Shown here: positions 24,974 to 25,875 of the stretch, one piece after another
Numbering within the stretch: the first letter of the stretch is position 1
Layout of the letters: each line of letters opens with the position of its first letter
Assembly: GCA_040182905.1 (NCBI GenBank)
Contig: JARQWU010000142.1
Span: forward strand, 1-25,875
Direction of reading: 5' to 3'
From: Barthelona sp. PAP020
Lineage: Eukaryota > Metamonada: BaSk clade
Length of the DNA stretch: 25,875 nucleotides
Position numbers and translations under genes: made by a program
The notes under the pieces: generated by a model
The model's input: the letters and a program-made list of their open reading frames with translations, nothing else
Databases searched by the model: none
Told to the model about the DNA's origin: nothing

Positions 24974-25875
24974 ATGATTGTTAACACTGCAGTTGAAGAA
25001 ACTGACCCTTATGTTAAGTATAACATGGACCAAGTTGTTGTTCCAGATGGGTTCGATGTGGATGGATTTGAAGATAATGGTCGACCAAAGAAGATTTATA
25101 ATGCATCCTGTGATGGTAATCTTGAGGTTGTTAAGCAGTGTATCAAAGCTGGCGTTGATGTGAACAAACAAGGCAAGGAAGGAAGGACAACGTTGTATGG
25201 AGCTGCTTTTAATGGGCATACAGAAGTTGTTGAGTTTTTGTTGGAATTTGGCGCTGATGTTAATTTGAGTATGAATGATAGTATTTCTCCATTGTACATC
25301 AGTTGTCAAAAAGGTCATCTTGATGTTGCCAAAATGCTCTTGGATCATGGTGCTGATGTAAATTTGTGTATGAATGACGGTGCTTCTCCATTATTCATCA
25401 GTTGTTATCATGGTTATCTTGCTGTTGCCAAAATGCTTTTGGATCATGGCGCTGATGTTAATTTGTGTACGGACGGTGGATATTCTCCATTGTTCATCAG
25501 TTGTCAAAAAGGCCATCTTGATGTTGCCAAGATGCTCTTGGATCATGGCGCTGATGTTAATTTGAGTACGAATGAGGGTGCTTCTCCATTGCACATCAGT
25601 TGTCAAAAGGGCTATCTTGATGTTGCCAGAATGCTCTTGGATCATGGAGCTGATGTTAATTTGTGTAGGGACGGTGGATATTCTCCATTGTATGTCAGTT
25701 GTTATTATGGTTATCTTGATATTGCCAAGATGCTTCTAGATTGTCCCGAAATAAACATATATGGTGAAGATATGCTGTTATTTTTCAACAGATTGTATAC
25801 AAGTGATGAACAATGGGAAAAAAACCAATACAGCATTTTGAGCTGTCCCAATTTAAAACATCAATTGGAGAGTGT
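24974..25875 (+). CDS. Ankyrin-repeat protein, 3' end beyond the window
   Basis: ATG at 24974, open for 300 codons to the window edge, so the protein is partial at its C-terminus. Residues 1-42 are an acidic lead. From about residue 43 there are seven ankyrin repeats: a first degenerate one (YNASCDGNLEVVKQCIKAGVDV), one with TTLYGAAFNGHTEVVEFLL, then five near-identical 33-residue units of the form SPL.ISC.KGHLDVAKMLLDHGADVN. After the last unit (LLDCPEIN) the sequence leaves the repeat pattern and becomes mixed helical with a Trp (DEQWEKN). Ankyrin arrays bind other proteins. The TPLH motif is replaced by SPLY/SPLF/SPLH and the usual Ala by Ser-Cys. No catalytic domain is seen in the visible part. 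Confidence 0.92.
   Translation, partial: MIVNTAVEETDPYVKYNMDQVVVPDGFDVDGFEDNGRPKKIYNASCDGNLEVVKQCIKAGVDVNKQGKEGRTTLYGAAFNGHTEVVEFLLEFGADVNLSMNDSISPLYISCQKGHLDVAKMLLDHGADVNLCMNDGASPLFISCYHGYLAVAKMLLDHGADVNLCTDGGYSPLFISCQKGHLDVAKMLLDHGADVNLSTNEGASPLHISCQKGYLDVARMLLDHGADVNLCRDGGYSPLYVSCYYGYLDIAKMLLDCPEINIYGEDMLLFFNRLYTSDEQWEKNQYSILSCPNLKHQLES
25262..25756 (+). repeat. Five tandem 99-bp units encoding ankyrin repeats
   Basis: Units start at 25262, 25361, 25460, 25559 and 25658, each exactly 33 codons. They share long identical DNA stretches (for example GATGTTGCCAA and TTGGATCATGG) including synonymous positions, so they arose by recent duplication or are being homogenised. The last unit diverges after about 25735. 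Confidence 0.9.

Noticed and set aside
24854-25645. Antisense ORFs of 164 and 84 codons opposite the ankyrin gene.
   Set aside because: Repetitive shadows of the 99-bp units; the sense frame encodes clear ankyrin repeats.
1-25875. CRISPR arrays, bacterial operons, integrases, transposases and viral genes.
   Set aside because: None seen; gene spacing, families and the tRNA are eukaryotic nuclear, and the only regular repeats are inside coding regions.

Overview
The window is nuclear DNA of an AT-rich, intron-poor unicellular eukaryote. The evidence is a pol III-type tRNA-Leu, long uninterrupted ORFs for eukaryote-specific families (NEK-type kinase, cytosolic valyl-tRNA synthetase, an HPS3-like trafficking subunit, a B-box protein, a PH-like domain), short AT-rich spacers with poly-T tracts, and AATAAA motifs after several stops. 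TAA, TAG and TGA all end apparent genes, so the code looks standard. No gene needs a spliceosomal intron. I cannot name the lineage; an amoeboid or excavate-type protist would fit.

Layout. 1-1.5 kb: tRNA-Leu(AAG) on the minus strand, then two convergent small coiled-coil genes. A 14-bp perfect palindrome sits in the divergent promoter shared by the second of these and a NEK-like kinase (1506-3200). 3441-6404: a large membrane protein joining two extracellular H-type lectin domains to a family-2 glycosyltransferase, the most unusual protein here. 6.4-7.6 kb: a gene-free spacer with nested inverted repeats. 7616-8810: a WD40 pseudogene broken by at least five frame disruptions, whose intact paralogue is at 14348-15562. 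Between the two copies are valyl-tRNA synthetase (9113-12181), a PH-like protein with a Q/Y- and M/G-rich prion-like tail (12513-13370) and a possible 58-residue ORF.

15956-19474 (minus): a 1172-residue protein that best resembles the BLOC-2 subunit HPS3. Next come an isochorismatase-like hydrolase (minus) and, divergent from it across 69 bp, a B-box/helical-repeat protein (20373-22469). 22.5-25 kb: a coding-poor stretch holding two small orphan ORFs, a diverged direct repeat, and a roughly 785-nt block (23287-24072) that is about 41% GC by hand count, clearly richer than its flanks, full of complementary arms and ending in T6. It is a strong candidate for an unidentified structured RNA. The window closes inside an ankyrin-repeat gene (24974 to the edge) with near-identical 99-bp units.

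This is ordinary eukaryotic gene layout, not an operon. Themes are membrane/endosomal traffic and surface glycan synthesis (HPS3-like, lectin-synthase) and expanding repeat-protein families (WD40, ankyrin, helical repeats). All calls come from reading the sequence and from remembered family features; no database search was run.
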